64,000 nt of DNA from Flavobacterium sp. (GCF_027484205.1 NZ_JAIXUB010000019.1:62001-126000); one strand, 5' to 3'. Positions 9,875 through 19,745 are shown, counted from the first letter of the stretch. Numbers and translations are program-made. Notes: a model not told the origin generated them from the sequence alone.

Positions 9875-10762
9875 ATGAAAGTACTGTATTTATTTTGTGT
9901 AGTTGCTATTTTTTTTACTTCATGTAAAGAGCAAACGACTAATGAAAATCAAAAAATTACTATCGCTAATTTTGATAATCTTAAAGCATTAGATGTAAAG
10001 TTAGATACCATTCCAGGAGATTGGTTGAGTCAACATGACGAAGCAGGTCAAACCTTTAAACAATATCTGAAGAGAAATCCAACTAAACCTTCAAGTGGCA
10101 TGGATTGTATTTATATTTTACCAATTGGGAATTTTACTGAATGGGAATTCAAAGTGGTGCAGTACAATGCAACCTATTTGCATTTATTTTTTGGGTTGAA
10201 AGTGAAAACAATGCAACCTATTTCTGATGCAGTTATTCCAAAAGATAAAAGACGCACTCAATTTGGAGTTGAACAATTAGACGCTTCCTACATTATTCAT
10301 GAAGTATTACCAGATGAATTGCCCAATGATGGTATTGTGATTATGGCTTTAACAGCAAAGGATTTGTATCCAAAACCTTCGTGGAATTTTGTATTTGGAT
10401 TAGCAAGTTATGCCGAAAGAACAGGTGTTACTTCAATGTATCGTTTTTCAGATTTGCCTTTAGACCAAAATAATTATTCCAAATGTTTAAGCCGATTAAT
10501 TAAAACATCATCACATGAAATCACGCATATGTTTTCGGTGAAGCATTGTATTAATGCAGTATGTCTGATGAATGGTGTAAATCATTTAGGAGAATCGGAC
10601 AGAAGACCAAACGCTTTGTGTTCGCAATGTCTAGCCAAACTTTCTTGGAATTTTAATTTTAAAGATGTAGAACGATTACAAGAATTAATTGTATTTTTGA
10701 AAAAACATGAATTGTATTCTGATGCTGACATTTTAGAAAGACAATTGGATGCTATAAAATAA
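9875..10762 (+). CDS. Archaemetzincin-type zinc metalloprotease, lipoprotein (M54)
   Basis: 295 residues. The signal ends in a lipobox (VAIFFTSC, Cys17), so it is probably a lipid-anchored envelope protein. The core motif is HEITHMFSVKHCINAVCLMN followed by GVNHLGESDRRPNAL and CSQC. This matches the archaelysin pattern HExxHxxxxxHC-x4-CxM...CxxC: three zinc His, the catalytic Glu, and a structural four-Cys zinc site. The Gly usual at the eighth position of the metzincin motif is Ser here. Bacterial and archaeal members have no well-defined physiological substrate. It starts a run with ytxJ (6 bp later) and a lactonase. Confidence 0.88.
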   Translation: MKVLYLFCVVAIFFTSCKEQTTNENQKITIANFDNLKALDVKLDTIPGDWLSQHDEAGQTFKQYLKRNPTKPSSGMDCIYILPIGNFTEWEFKVVQYNATYLHLFFGLKVKTMQPISDAVIPKDKRRTQFGVEQLDASYIIHEVLPDELPNDGIVIMALTAKDLYPKPSWNFVFGLASYAERTGVTSMYRFSDLPLDQNNYSKCLSRLIKTSSHEITHMFSVKHCINAVCLMNGVNHLGESDRRPNALCSQCLAKLSWNFNFKDVERLQELIVFLKKHELYSDADILERQLDAIK

Positions 10763-10768
10763 TTGAAT

Positions 10769-11167
10769 ATGAGTTTATTTAAAAATATATTTGGTTCCTC
10801 AGATGAAGAAAATCTAAATTCTAGAAGGAAACTCGATTGGGTTGCTTTTGAGCACATTGATCAATTAGATATGATTATTCAAAATTCTTGGCAAAAACCT
10901 GTTTTAATTTTCAAACACAGTACGCGTTGCATTATAAGTAAAACAGCATTGAGTAGTTTTGAAAATGAATTTCATTATGAAGATAAAATTACATTGTATT
11001 TTTTAGATTTACTAAAATATAGGACTATTTCAAATGAGGTTGCGGAAACATTTGTGATAACGCATCAGTCTCCACAGATTCTATTAATTAAAAATGGAAT
11101 AGTAATATATGATGCTTCACATGAAAGTATTGATGCTGCATTTTTAGAACGATTTGTAAACGATTAA
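10769..11167 (+). CDS. ytxJ: Bacillithiol-system redox protein YtxJ (monothiol bacilliredoxin-like)
   Basis: 132 residues from the ATG at 10769; a TTG two codons earlier is less likely. It has a thioredoxin fold of the YtxJ/DUF2847 type: PVLIFKHSTRCIISKTAL carries the single Cys of the family (H-S-x-R-C-x-I-S). It continues with a central strand YFLDLLKYR, the cis-Pro region VITHQSPQILLIKNG and a final VIYDASHESID helix. Family members are associated with bacillithiol, which many Bacteroidota make, and are thought to reduce protein-bacillithiol mixed disulfides. Here it is translated 6 bp after a metalloprotease gene and 2 bp before a lactonase gene. Confidence 0.88.
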   Translation: MSLFKNIFGSSDEENLNSRRKLDWVAFEHIDQLDMIIQNSWQKPVLIFKHSTRCIISKTALSSFENEFHYEDKITLYFLDLLKYRTISNEVAETFVITHQSPQILLIKNGIVIYDASHESIDAAFLERFVND

Positions 11168-11169
11168 TA

Positions 11170-12276
11170 ATGAAAATACATTCTGTTTTCTGTATTTTTA
11201 CGTTGTGTTTTATGGCAAGTTGCTCAAATACAAAAACGACTAATTATTTAGTTGGAACCTATACTAATGATGTTTCTCATGGAATTAATTTGGTTAATTT
11301 TAATCAAGAATCAAAATCCTTAACTACCGAAAAAGTAATTAGTGGTGTTGAAAATCCTTCGTTTGTAGTTGCCAATAAATCCAAAACTATTATTGTTACT
11401 GTTGAAGAAATAGCTCTTGCAAAAGGCGGAAAAGTAACTTCGTTTTCTTATGATGAAAAGACAAAAAGTATCACTAAATTAAACTCAATTTTTACCAATG
11501 GTGATCATCCATGTACTGTAGCTTTTAGTCCAAACGAAAATTTTGTTTTGGTAGGAAATTATTCAGGAGGAAGTTTGAGTGTATTTCCAATTGATAAAAA
11601 TGGAATGCTATCTGAAAGTTCTAATTTTATTCAGTATGAAGGGCAAAGTGTCAATAAAGAACGTCAAGAAAAACCTCATGTACATTGCATAGTTGTGCAC
11701 CCAAAAGAAAATATAATTGCAGTTGCTGATTTAGGTCGTGATGCTATCGAATTAATTCCATTTGATGAAAATTCTAAATCTTTTTTGATAAATGAAAAGG
11801 CAATAACAACAAATGTAAAAATGGGTTCTGGACCACGACATTTGGTTTGGAATAAAGCAGGAAATCGATTGTATGTAACTTATGAATTGACTAATGAAGT
11901 TGCGGCTTTTGAATATAACAAAGGCAAATTGACTGAACTTCAAACGATAGCCTTAACAAAAGAAAAAACAAATGGTTCAACAGCAGAATTGCGATTGTGT
12001 AAAGATGAAAAGTTTATTTACGCTTCGGTTAGAGGAGTTGATAATCACATTGTGGTGATGAAAATCATGAACGACAAAATTGAAAAAGTACAAACCATTG
12101 CAACAGAAAGAACACCAAGAAACTTTATATTATCTGAAAATCAAAAAAGTGTTTTAGTGGCTTCACAAGGTTCAAACTTGATTTCAGTATTCGATAGAAA
12201 TGAAAAAACAGGTTGGCTAACAAAAACTTCTATTACAGTTTCAATTAACCAACCTGTTTATTTGTTTCCTTTTTAA
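11170..12276 (+). CDS. Lactonase-family seven-bladed beta-propeller lipoprotein (6-phosphogluconolactonase-like)
   Basis: 368 residues. A lipobox near CFMASC (Cys17) points to a lipid-anchored, extracytoplasmic protein. The rest matches the Lactonase (PF10282) propeller, with repeated blades such as YLVGTYTNDVSHGINLVNF, HPCTVAFSPNENFVLVGNYS, KPHVHCIVVHPKENIIAVAD and GSGPRHLVWNKAGNRLYVTY. The cytosolic relative Pgl hydrolyses 6-phosphogluconolactone. An exported member more probably acts on another lactone, so the substrate is unassigned. It is two bases downstream of ytxJ and converges on a lipoprotein gene, leaving only 3 bp between stop codons. Confidence 0.85.
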   Translation: MKIHSVFCIFTLCFMASCSNTKTTNYLVGTYTNDVSHGINLVNFNQESKSLTTEKVISGVENPSFVVANKSKTIIVTVEEIALAKGGKVTSFSYDEKTKSITKLNSIFTNGDHPCTVAFSPNENFVLVGNYSGGSLSVFPIDKNGMLSESSNFIQYEGQSVNKERQEKPHVHCIVVHPKENIIAVADLGRDAIELIPFDENSKSFLINEKAITTNVKMGSGPRHLVWNKAGNRLYVTYELTNEVAAFEYNKGKLTELQTIALTKEKTNGSTAELRLCKDEKFIYASVRGVDNHIVVMKIMNDKIEKVQTIATERTPRNFILSENQKSVLVASQGSNLISVFDRNEKTGWLTKTSITVSINQPVYLFPF

Positions 12277-12279
12277 GTA

Positions 12280-13464
12280 CTATCGTCTAAATTTATTTCT
12301 GACGATAATATCTTTTAATTTGGCTTTCAAGTCTTCACCTGAGTCGTACACCATTTGTTCATTACTTGGAAATGGAACCGCTCTTTTATCAAAATAAGTG
12401 TAGTAACTTTCATCACAAGCACGTTTGTCTCCACTATATTTTGCGTAAATGTGTTCAAAAACAAACTCACTTGCAAGTGGAAAAGTTTCAATTAATTGAT
12501 TTGATTTGAAATCGATATAATCCACTTTAGCAGTTACTTGCGTTGATTTTAATTGTCTGAATTCATAAACAGAAGCTGTAATAGTTTTGAAATTATCAAC
12601 CATAATTGCATGGCCTAAACTATCTTTTACTTGCTGACCTTGAGCGTTTAAAAGTGGTTTAGTTCCGTCTTTTATTTGTTTTTCTTTTACAAACTCTTTC
12701 TCTTTTACTTGTTCTGGTGAAATGTTTATTTGACGAAAGTTTACAATCAAACCATAGTCATAAACAATATCTTTTACTTTATTACTATGGTAAACCGTCC
12801 ATTTATCATTTAATCCAAAAGTACTAAAATCCAATAAATCATTTTGCAAACGAATAGGTATAACCATATTAGTTTCGTTTTTTGTATAAACATTTACAAA
12901 ATCGGTTCCTTTAAATTTAGCTTCTTCAATAAGTTTTGAAACTTCTTTGTAACCTGTACTCAATTGGTTTACATACAACAAATCATCATAAGCTCTACGA
13001 ATACTCATTTTATCTTTTGAAGCAATCAAGGCAATTGAATTATCATACAAATGTTTTACTAAAGCATTTTTACTGCTCACAATTTGATCAGAATAATCGT
13101 CAAATGGAAAAATGGCGTTTCTACCTTCTTTCAATAATCGTAATGGTAAAAGTGGTCTAATTTTTTCTTGACGACTGTTCAATTGTTGATAGGTATTAAA
13201 TATTTTTTCAAGGTTATTTGGATTAGCATCTTTAAACCACGTTGCGATGTCACGTAAATCACGTTCTTTTGCTTTGGCAAATGCTTCTTCTAAAAGATAA
13301 ACATAGTCTTGTTTTCCTTTAGCATCTTTTCTGTTTTTTAGACTTTCAACTGCATTATCAATTGCAGCATCATAATCTCCTGAAGAGAGAGATTCTCTAG
13401 TTTGTCTTACTCCACAAGAAGAAATAAGAACAAAAAAGGCAAGTAGTAAAGTAGTTTTTCTCAT
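12280..13464 (-). CDS. Lipoprotein of unknown function with helical-repeat N-terminus
   Basis: 394 residues. Signal peptide with lipobox FFVLISSC (Cys17). Residues 25-100 look like TPR-type helices (LSSGDYDAAIDNAVESLKNR, YVYLLEEAFAKAKERDLRDI). The central and C-terminal parts are mixed alpha/beta, with a conserved-looking ending FDKRAVPFPSNEQMVYDSGE. I recall similar proteins in many Flavobacteriaceae, but no function is known. It is convergent with the lactonase gene and 65 bp upstream in coordinates of the fahA stop, on the same strand as fahA. Confidence 0.75.
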   Translation of the reverse strand: MRKTTLLLAFFVLISSCGVRQTRESLSSGDYDAAIDNAVESLKNRKDAKGKQDYVYLLEEAFAKAKERDLRDIATWFKDANPNNLEKIFNTYQQLNSRQEKIRPLLPLRLLKEGRNAIFPFDDYSDQIVSSKNALVKHLYDNSIALIASKDKMSIRRAYDDLLYVNQLSTGYKEVSKLIEEAKFKGTDFVNVYTKNETNMVIPIRLQNDLLDFSTFGLNDKWTVYHSNKVKDIVYDYGLIVNFRQINISPEQVKEKEFVKEKQIKDGTKPLLNAQGQQVKDSLGHAIMVDNFKTITASVYEFRQLKSTQVTAKVDYIDFKSNQLIETFPLASEFVFEHIYAKYSGDKRACDESYYTYFDKRAVPFPSNEQMVYDSGEDLKAKLKDIIVRNKFRR

Positions 13465-13529
13465 GGTATATAGTTTTAGTATTAATAATTGGAATTATCC
13501 AAATGTTAAGCCAAAATGTTAATTTTTTA

Positions 13530-14813
13530 TTATTTTCTTACGTAAGTTGGTAATAATTTGCTTGAAACTTCACCAAATCCAATTCTTATGGAACTATTTT
13601 GACAATAGCCTTTCATAATTACTGTATCATTATCATTGATAAATTTACGTTCACTTCCGTCTTTCATTTTGATTGGATTTTTTCCACCCCAAGTCAATTC
13701 AAGCATAGAACCGAAACTGTCTTCTGTTGGACCAGAAATTGTTCCTGAACCCATCATATCACCAGAATTTACTCTACAACCATTAGAAGTATGATGCGCT
13801 AATTGTTGACTCATTGACCAATACATGTATTTGAAATTTGATTTTGAAACTAATGTTTCTTCTACATTATCTGGTTTTATGTAAACTTCTAAATTGATAT
13901 CGTAAGCATGTTTTCCTTTTTGTTGTAAATAAGGAAGTGGAGTAGGTTCTTGATTTGGTCCTTTTGTTCTAAAAGGTTCTAAAGCATCCATTGTTACAAT
14001 CCATGGAGAAATTGATGAAGCAAAATTCTTTGCTAAAAATGGTCCAAGAGGAACGTATTCCCATTTTTGCATATCTCTTGCACTCCAATCGTTCAATAAT
14101 ACCATTCCAAAAATATAGTCTTCGGTTTCGTTAACAGGAATATTTTCTCCCATAACATTGGCATCTGTAGTAATAAATGCAGTTTCTAATTCAAAATCTA
14201 TGGCTTGCGAAGGACCAAAAACGGGTGTCGATTGACCGTTTGGTAAAGTTTGTCCCATAGGTCGATGTACAGGAACTCCTGATGGCACAATGGTTGAACT
14301 TCTTCCATGATAGCCAACTGGAATATGAAGCCAATTTGGTAACAAGGCATTTTCAGGATCGCGAAACATTTTTCCTACATTAGTAGCATGCTCTTTACTT
14401 GAATAAAAGTCAGTATAATCACCAATTTGAACTGGTAAAAGCATTTCAATATCGCTTATTTTGAAGATAACTACATCGCGATGAGCCTTATTATCTCGTA
14501 ATTTTGGGTTACTTTCTTCAAAAAGTTCAGATAAACGACTTCTAACCAAACGCCATGTTTTCTTTCCATCTGATATAAAATCATTCAAGGTATCTTGCAT
14601 GAACATATCATCTGTTAATTCGATGCCTTCAAAGTATCCTAACTGTTGTAAAGCACCCATATCAATAGCATAATCGCCTATTCGTGTTCCAATAGTGATA
14701 ACATCTTCTTTAGTTAAAAATACTCCAAAAGGTATATTTTGTATGGGAAAATCACTGTTTTTAGGAACAGCAATCCACGATTTTCTTGATGGGTCATTGA
14801 CTAGATTTGGCAT
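13530..14813 (-). CDS. fahA: Fumarylacetoacetase
   Basis: 427 residues, the size of eukaryotic and bacterial FAH. It catalyses the last step of tyrosine/homogentisate breakdown, fumarylacetoacetate to fumarate plus acetoacetate. Visible motifs are the N-terminal SH3-like part (IPFGVF, IGTRIGDYAIDM), DYTDFYSSKEHATNVGKMFR with the catalytic His environment, VGYHGRSSTIVPSG, the metal-binding DFELETAFIT, and DWSARDMQKWEYVPLGPFLA leading to KNFASSISPWIV. It ends with GSGTISGPTEDSFGSMLELT. It has its own promoter in the space shared with divergent glyA. Other homogentisate genes are not in the window. Confidence 0.96.
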   Translation of the reverse strand: MPNLVNDPSRKSWIAVPKNSDFPIQNIPFGVFLTKEDVITIGTRIGDYAIDMGALQQLGYFEGIELTDDMFMQDTLNDFISDGKKTWRLVRSRLSELFEESNPKLRDNKAHRDVVIFKISDIEMLLPVQIGDYTDFYSSKEHATNVGKMFRDPENALLPNWLHIPVGYHGRSSTIVPSGVPVHRPMGQTLPNGQSTPVFGPSQAIDFELETAFITTDANVMGENIPVNETEDYIFGMVLLNDWSARDMQKWEYVPLGPFLAKNFASSISPWIVTMDALEPFRTKGPNQEPTPLPYLQQKGKHAYDINLEVYIKPDNVEETLVSKSNFKYMYWSMSQQLAHHTSNGCRVNSGDMMGSGTISGPTEDSFGSMLELTWGGKNPIKMKDGSERKFINDNDTVIMKGYCQNSSIRIGFGEVSSKLLPTYVRK

Positions 14814-14850
14814 ATCTTTATTGTTGATTTGTTGTTGAAAAATTTGTAAT

Positions 14851-14880
14851 CAAATATATCATTTAGAATTTATTTGACAA
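14851..14880 (-). promoter_or_regulatory. Promoter of fahA
   Basis: On the minus strand TTG (14880-14878), 19 bp, TATATTTG (14858-14851). Both boxes and the spacing match the Bacteroidota sigma-A consensus. Confidence 0.7.
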
Positions 14881-14890
14881 ACATATTTCG

Positions 14891-14898
14891 TAATTTTG
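14891..14898 (+). promoter_or_regulatory. -7 box of glyA
   Basis: TAATTTTG fits TAnnTTTG, 28 bp before the glyA ATG. The nearest TTG is only 14 bp upstream, so the -33 element is weak. Confidence 0.5.
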
Positions 14899-14926
14899 AA
14901 AAGTTTTTAACAAAAATCTAAAATAA

Positions 14927-16201
14927 ATGCAACGCGACGAACAAATTTTTGACTTAATTCTTGATGAACAAGACAGACAAATACATGGAATAGAGCTAAT
15001 TGCCTCTGAAAACTTTGTAAGCGACCAAGTAATGGAAGCTGCAGGTTCTTGTTTAACCAATAAATATGCTGAAGGTTATCCTGGAAAAAGATATTATGGT
15101 GGCTGTGAAGTAGTGGATATTGTAGAGCAAATCGCAATTGACAGAGCCAAACAACTTTTTGGTGCTGAATATGTAAATGTGCAACCACACTCAGGTTCGC
15201 AAGCAAATACAGCTGTTTTTGCAGCTTGTTTGAAACCAGGAGATAAAATTTTAGGTTTCGATTTATCGCACGGTGGACATTTAACTCATGGTTCTGCTGT
15301 AAATTTTTCAGGAAAATTATATACACCTTCCTTTTATGGTGTTGAACCTGAAACAGGACAATTTGATTATGATAAAATTCAAGCAATCGCTACAAAAGAA
15401 CAACCTAAATTAATCATTGCTGGAGCTTCTGCTTATTGTCGTGATATGGATTTTAAACGTTTTAGAGAAATTGCTGATTCTGTTGGAGCTTTGCTTCTAG
15501 CAGATATTTCGCATCCTGCTGGATTAATTGCTAAAGGTTTGATGAACGATCCTATTCCTCATTGTCATATCGTTACTACAACTACACACAAAACATTGCG
15601 TGGTCCAAGAGGTGGAATGATCATGATGGGTAAAGATTTTGAAAATCCATGGGGTTTGACTACACCAAAAGGTGAAATCAGAATGATGTCTTCAATTTTA
15701 GATTTAGCTGTTTTTCCTGGAAATCAAGGTGGACCTTTAATGCATATTATTGCTGCGAAAGCGGTTGCGTTTGGAGAATGTCTTACAGATGAATTCTTTA
15801 GATATGCAATGCAAGTACAAAAAAATGCAAAAGCAATGGCTGAAGCTTTCAATAAAAGAGGATACAATTTAATTTCTGGCGGAACAGATAATCATATGAT
15901 GTTGATTGACTTACGTAATAAAAATATTACTGGTAAAGAAGCTGAGAATGCTTTAGTTAAAGCTGAAATTACTGTAAATAAAAATATGGTACCTTTTGAT
16001 GATAAATCACCATTTATCACTTCAGGAATTCGTATTGGAACACCAGCTATTACAACACGTGGTTTAGTTGAAAGCGATATGGAAACTGTGGTTGAATTCA
16101 TTGATAGAGTTTTAATGAACCATACTAATGAAGAAATTATTGAGCAAGTTGCCGATGAAGTAAACGAAATGATGAGCGAAAGAGCTATGTTTGTTTTTTA
16201 A
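14927..16201 (+). CDS. glyA: Serine hydroxymethyltransferase
   Basis: 424 residues, PLP-dependent. It interconverts serine plus tetrahydrofolate with glycine plus 5,10-methylene-THF in the cytosol, the main one-carbon source. Motifs are [51 protein letters not shown] and the PLP-lysine segment [18 protein letters not shown]. Conserved C-terminal parts FPGNQGGP and [13 protein letters not shown] are also present. The start is fixed by the [12 protein letters not shown]-terminus typical of the family. A clear terminator follows. It is divergent from fahA and monocistronic. Confidence 0.98.
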   Translation: MQRDEQIFDLILDEQDRQIHGIELIASENFVSDQVMEAAGSCLTNKYAEGYPGKRYYGGCEVVDIVEQIAIDRAKQLFGAEYVNVQPHSGSQANTAVFAACLKPGDKILGFDLSHGGHLTHGSAVNFSGKLYTPSFYGVEPETGQFDYDKIQAIATKEQPKLIIAGASAYCRDMDFKRFREIADSVGALLLADISHPAGLIAKGLMNDPIPHCHIVTTTTHKTLRGPRGGMIMMGKDFENPWGLTTPKGEIRMMSSILDLAVFPGNQGGPLMHIIAAKAVAFGECLTDEFFRYAMQVQKNAKAMAEAFNKRGYNLISGGTDNHMMLIDLRNKNITGKEAENALVKAEITVNKNMVPFDDKSPFITSGIRIGTPAITTRGLVESDMETVVEFIDRVLMNHTNEEIIEQVADEVNEMMSERAMFVF

Positions 16202-16220
16202 GAATAAAAATAAATACATT

Positions 16221-16253
16221 AAAAAATCCCGATTAAATTTCGGGATTTTTTAT
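16221..16253. terminator. Bidirectional terminator between glyA and the pentapeptide-repeat gene
   Basis: AAAAATCCCGA (16222-16232), loop TTAAATT, TCGGGATTTTT (16240-16250), with an A-run on one side and a T-run on the other. It can serve glyA (+) and the convergent 190-aa gene (-). Confidence 0.85.
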
Positions 16254-16291
16254 TTTTAATAACTCGCAACCTTCAACTTGAAACTCGCAAC

Positions 16292-16864
16292 TTATTTAAC
16301 TACAATATCATATTTCTCTAAAAGTCCTTTCAAACCTTCTTGTGAAAAAATAGCTTTCTTAATTTTATTCTTATCAGGATCAAAAGTATAATCGTAGCTT
16401 GTAGAAAAATCAGCTTTGTTAGCAACGGTGTCAATAAAAACTGCTCTTCTCAAATTGCAATTATCAAACAATACTTCGGTTAAGTCACTTCCCATAAAGT
16501 CGGCAGCAATTAAACTACAATTGATGAATTGCATTTTCTTCATTTTTAAAGCATAAAATTTGGCATAATCTAATAAGCAATCTTTAAAGTGAAATTCATA
16601 TAACATTTGATCGGTCATAGCAAAATTCACATTAGTAAAATTACATTTTGTAAAAAATACACCACGCAAGGATACATAATTGATTTTGGTATCAGTAAAA
16701 TTGCAATCAAAAAAATTAGAATCAATAAAAGTTACTGTTTGAAAAGTACAATGTGTGAAATCACAATTATAAAACGTACAATTTTCAAAGTCTTTAAATT
16801 TTGTATTAGTATCGTCAAAAGTTTGATTTCTAAATTCTTGGTCTAAAATATAATCTGTGTGCAT
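16292..16864 (-). CDS. Pentapeptide-repeat protein
   Basis: 190 residues, almost all made of pentapeptide repeats of the A(D/N)LxX/CxFxx type, e.g. CTFYNCDFTHCTFQTVTF, FFDCNFTDTKINYVSL and LTEVLFDNCNLRRAVFID. They should form a right-handed quadrilateral beta helix of about six coils. It has no signal peptide and an unusually high content of Cys and Phe in the repeat positions. The best known relatives (Qnr, MfpA) mimic DNA and protect gyrase, but most family members have no known role and this one shows nothing that ties it to gyrase. Confidence 0.85.
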   Translation of the reverse strand: MHTDYILDQEFRNQTFDDTNTKFKDFENCTFYNCDFTHCTFQTVTFIDSNFFDCNFTDTKINYVSLRGVFFTKCNFTNVNFAMTDQMLYEFHFKDCLLDYAKFYALKMKKMQFINCSLIAADFMGSDLTEVLFDNCNLRRAVFIDTVANKADFSTSYDYTFDPDKNKIKKAIFSQEGLKGLLEKYDIVVK

Positions 16865-17028
16865 GGTTTTTGAATTTGGATGGTAAATTTACTAAAAAGG
16901 ATTCAGTTTTAAACTACGAATTGATTGAACGTAACAAATCTTTTGTTTGGCGAAAGCAATTAATCTTTAACTAAAAATTAGTATTCGTTTTGTTAATTTT
17001 TGTGGTTAAAATATTAATTTTATAACCT

Positions 17029-18147
17029 ATGGAAAAGAACAAAAAAAAAGGATTTTTCTTCAAACAGTATGAAGCACCGAATCTTTCACCATTTGATAAA
17101 CTTTTTGAGATTTTCAAGGAGTTAATCACACATACTTCGGGCGATTTTGACGAAGCAATTGATTGGTTGCGTCAATTGGATATTGAGTATAAATTAACAG
17201 ACGAAAATTACACCATCGACGATTTTATTGAAGATTTAAAGAAAAAAGGATACATCCGTGAAGAATTAAAAGACGACGGAACATCAGGAACAGGAATCAC
17301 TGCAAAAACAGAAAGAGCTATTCGTCAATCAGCACTTGATCAAATTTTTGGTAATCTTAAAAAAACGGGTAACGGTAATCACAAAACTAAATATTCTGGT
17401 AGTGGCGATGAAAAAACAGGTGAATTTCGCGACTATCACTTTGGCGATGGATTAGAGAGTATTTCTTTGACTGAAAGTTTACGTAATGCCCAAATCAATA
17501 ATGGCGTTGATGAATTTCGATTAACTGAAAATGATTTAGTGGTTGAAGATGCACAATTCAAATCTCAAATGAGTACTGTTTTGATGATTGATATTAGTCA
17601 TAGTATGATTTTGTATGGTGAAGATCGAATTACACCTGCTAAAAAAGTAGCCATGGCTTTGGCAGAATTAATTACAACGCGATATCCCAAAGACACTATT
17701 GATATTTTGGTTTTTGGTAATGATGCATGGCCAATTGCTATTAAAGAATTACCTTACTTGAAAGTTGGACCTTATCATACTAATACTGTTGCAGGTTTGC
17801 AGTTAGCTATGGATATGTTGCGAAGAAAACGAAATACCAACAAGCAAATTTTCATGATTACTGACGGTAAACCAAGTTGTGTGCGTGAAAAGGACGGAAC
17901 TTATTACATGAATTCAAATGGTTTAGACGAGTATATTGTCGAGCAATGTTATAATCAAGCCGCACAAGCAAGAAAATTACATATTCCAATCACTACTTTT
18001 ATGATTGCAAATGATCCTTATCTGCAAAAATTTGTAAACAGATTTACAGAAGCCAATCAAGGAAAAGCTTTTTACACAGGATTAAAAGGTTTAGGTGAGA
18101 TGATTTTTGAGGATTATGAAACGAATAGAAAGAAGAAGATTAGATAA
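17029..18147 (+). CDS. von Willebrand factor A (vWA) domain protein paired with a MoxR-type ATPase
   Basis: 372 residues. The N-terminal 150 residues are helical and charged (LFEIFKELITHTSGDFDEAI). Residues about 180-360 form a vWA domain with the MIDAS motif: DISHSMILYGEDR (D-x-S-x-S), the threonine in HTNTVAGLQLAMD and the aspartate in MITDGKPSC. vWA proteins of this kind act with AAA+ partners of the MoxR/ChlI type in metal insertion or complex assembly. The ATPase gene follows 65 bp downstream, which fits such a pair. The target is unknown. Confidence 0.88.
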   Translation: MEKNKKKGFFFKQYEAPNLSPFDKLFEIFKELITHTSGDFDEAIDWLRQLDIEYKLTDENYTIDDFIEDLKKKGYIREELKDDGTSGTGITAKTERAIRQSALDQIFGNLKKTGNGNHKTKYSGSGDEKTGEFRDYHFGDGLESISLTESLRNAQINNGVDEFRLTENDLVVEDAQFKSQMSTVLMIDISHSMILYGEDRITPAKKVAMALAELITTRYPKDTIDILVFGNDAWPIAIKELPYLKVGPYHTNTVAGLQLAMDMLRRKRNTNKQIFMITDGKPSCVREKDGTYYMNSNGLDEYIVEQCYNQAAQARKLHIPITTFMIANDPYLQKFVNRFTEANQGKAFYTGLKGLGEMIFEDYETNRKKKIR

Positions 18148-18212
18148 GAATTAAGAATATACCATTAAACATAAAAAAACATTTAGCGCACTTTGCGGTT
18201 AATTAAAAAAAT

Positions 18213-19676
18213 ATGAAAGTAGAAAACATAAAAACATTAGGTGAGTTAAAAAAAGCAGGATACGTTTCTCGTAGTATAAAAGACGAATTGCGTGACAATT
18301 TACGTACTAAAATCAAATCGGGTAAGCCAGTATTTGAAGGTGTTCACGGATTCGAAAACACGGTTATTCCTGAACTTGAACGTGCCATTTTATCACGACA
18401 TAATATTAATCTTTTAGGTCTTCGCGGTCAAGCCAAAACGCGTTTGGCTCGAAAAATGATAGAATTATTAGACGAATATATACCTATCGTTGCTGGTTCA
18501 GAAATCAATGATGATCCTTTGAATCCTATTTCGAGATTTGCCAAAGATCTTATTGCCGAAAAAGGAGATGAAACTCCAATTCATTGGATGCACCGAAGCG
18601 AACGTTTTTCTGAAAAATTAGCAACGCCAGATGTCACAGTTGCCGATTTAATTGGAGATGTCGATCCGATAAAGGCTGCTAATTTGAAATTATCGTATGC
18701 TGATGACAGAGTAATTCACTTTGGAATGATTCCAAGAGCGAACCGTTGCATATTTGTAATCAACGAATTACCCGATTTACAAGCAAGGATTCAAGTTGCC
18801 TTATTTAATATTTTGCAAGAAGGCGATGTTCAAATTCGTGGTTTCAAATTAAGAATGCCTTTAGACATGCAGTTTGTTTTTACTGCTAATCCTGAAGATT
18901 ATACTAATCGTGGTAGTATTGTAACACCATTGAAAGACCGAATAGGTTCTCAAATTTTAACCCATTATCCTGAATCGGTTGCTATTGCCAGAACAATAAC
19001 ACAACAAGAAGCTAAATTAGACCAAGGACAATCTGATGTGGTTTATGTACCAAGTTTAGCTAGAGATATTTTAGAACAAGTCAGTTTTGAAGCGCGCGAT
19101 AGCGAATATATTGATGCTAAAAGTGGTGTGAGTGCTCGAATGAGTATTACTGCATTTGAGAATTTATTATCTACTGCTGAAAGAAGAGCATTACTATCAG
19201 GAACAGAAAAAACATCAGTGAGATTATCTGATTTTATGGGAATTATTCCAGCAATTACGGGTAAAGTAGAATTAGTTTACGAAGGCGAACAAGAAGGCGC
19301 TGCTGTGGTTGCACAATATTTAATTGCTGATGCCATTAAAACATTTTTCCCTGCTTATTTTCCTAAAATTGAGAAATTAGAACGCGATGCTGATGCAAGT
19401 CCTTATGCTAAAATATTAGAATGGTTTTTTGCAGAAACAGGTTTCGAATTATTAGATGATGCCTCTGAAGAAGAATATAAGAAACAATTGGATGCTATTG
19501 GACCATTGGAGGATTTAATTCAAAAATACCAATCAGAAATTCCTTTAGAAGACAAATATTTCTTGAAAGAATTTGTACTTTGGGGATTGGTAGAATATGA
19601 TAAATTAAGTAAAGACAGAGTTGAGGTTGGTTATCAATTCAAAGATTTATACAGTAGTTACATTAATAAGTTGTAA
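18213..19676 (+). CDS. MoxR/magnesium-chelatase-type AAA+ ATPase
   Basis: 487 residues. The AAA+ core has Walker A LLGLRGQAKTRLARKM (G-x-x-G-x-x-K-T), Walker B CIFVINELPDLQARIQVALF with Asn-Glu, sensor-like FVFTANPEDYTNRG and an arginine-rich PLKDRIGSQI. The insertion DPLNPISRFAKDLI and the helix after Walker B are typical of the ChlI/MoxR clade. A C-terminal helical region of about 200 residues follows. Such ATPases remodel a client together with a vWA protein, here encoded just upstream. Cofactor insertion into an enzyme is one option, but nothing nearby identifies the client. Confidence 0.87.
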   Translation: MKVENIKTLGELKKAGYVSRSIKDELRDNLRTKIKSGKPVFEGVHGFENTVIPELERAILSRHNINLLGLRGQAKTRLARKMIELLDEYIPIVAGSEINDDPLNPISRFAKDLIAEKGDETPIHWMHRSERFSEKLATPDVTVADLIGDVDPIKAANLKLSYADDRVIHFGMIPRANRCIFVINELPDLQARIQVALFNILQEGDVQIRGFKLRMPLDMQFVFTANPEDYTNRGSIVTPLKDRIGSQILTHYPESVAIARTITQQEAKLDQGQSDVVYVPSLARDILEQVSFEARDSEYIDAKSGVSARMSITAFENLLSTAERRALLSGTEKTSVRLSDFMGIIPAITGKVELVYEGEQEGAAVVAQYLIADAIKTFFPAYFPKIEKLERDADASPYAKILEWFFAETGFELLDDASEEEYKKQLDAIGPLEDLIQKYQSEIPLEDKYFLKEFVLWGLVEYDKLSKDRVEVGYQFKDLYSSYINKL

Positions 19677-19716
19677 TATCAAAAGAAAATAAATTTATAA
19701 ACATTAATGTCCGATT

Positions 19717-19745
19717 AAAATAGTTATTGCTAAAAACTATTTTAT
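19717..19745 (+). terminator. Probable terminator of the vWA-MoxR operon
   Basis: AAAATAGTT (19717-19725) pairs with AACTATTTT (19735-19743), followed by T/A-rich DNA. Confidence 0.55.

Noticed and set aside
14907..15386. 159-codon frame on the strand opposite glyA
   Set aside because: A shadow of a strongly conserved gene; its composition (many Gln, His, Leu) reflects the complement of glyA codons.
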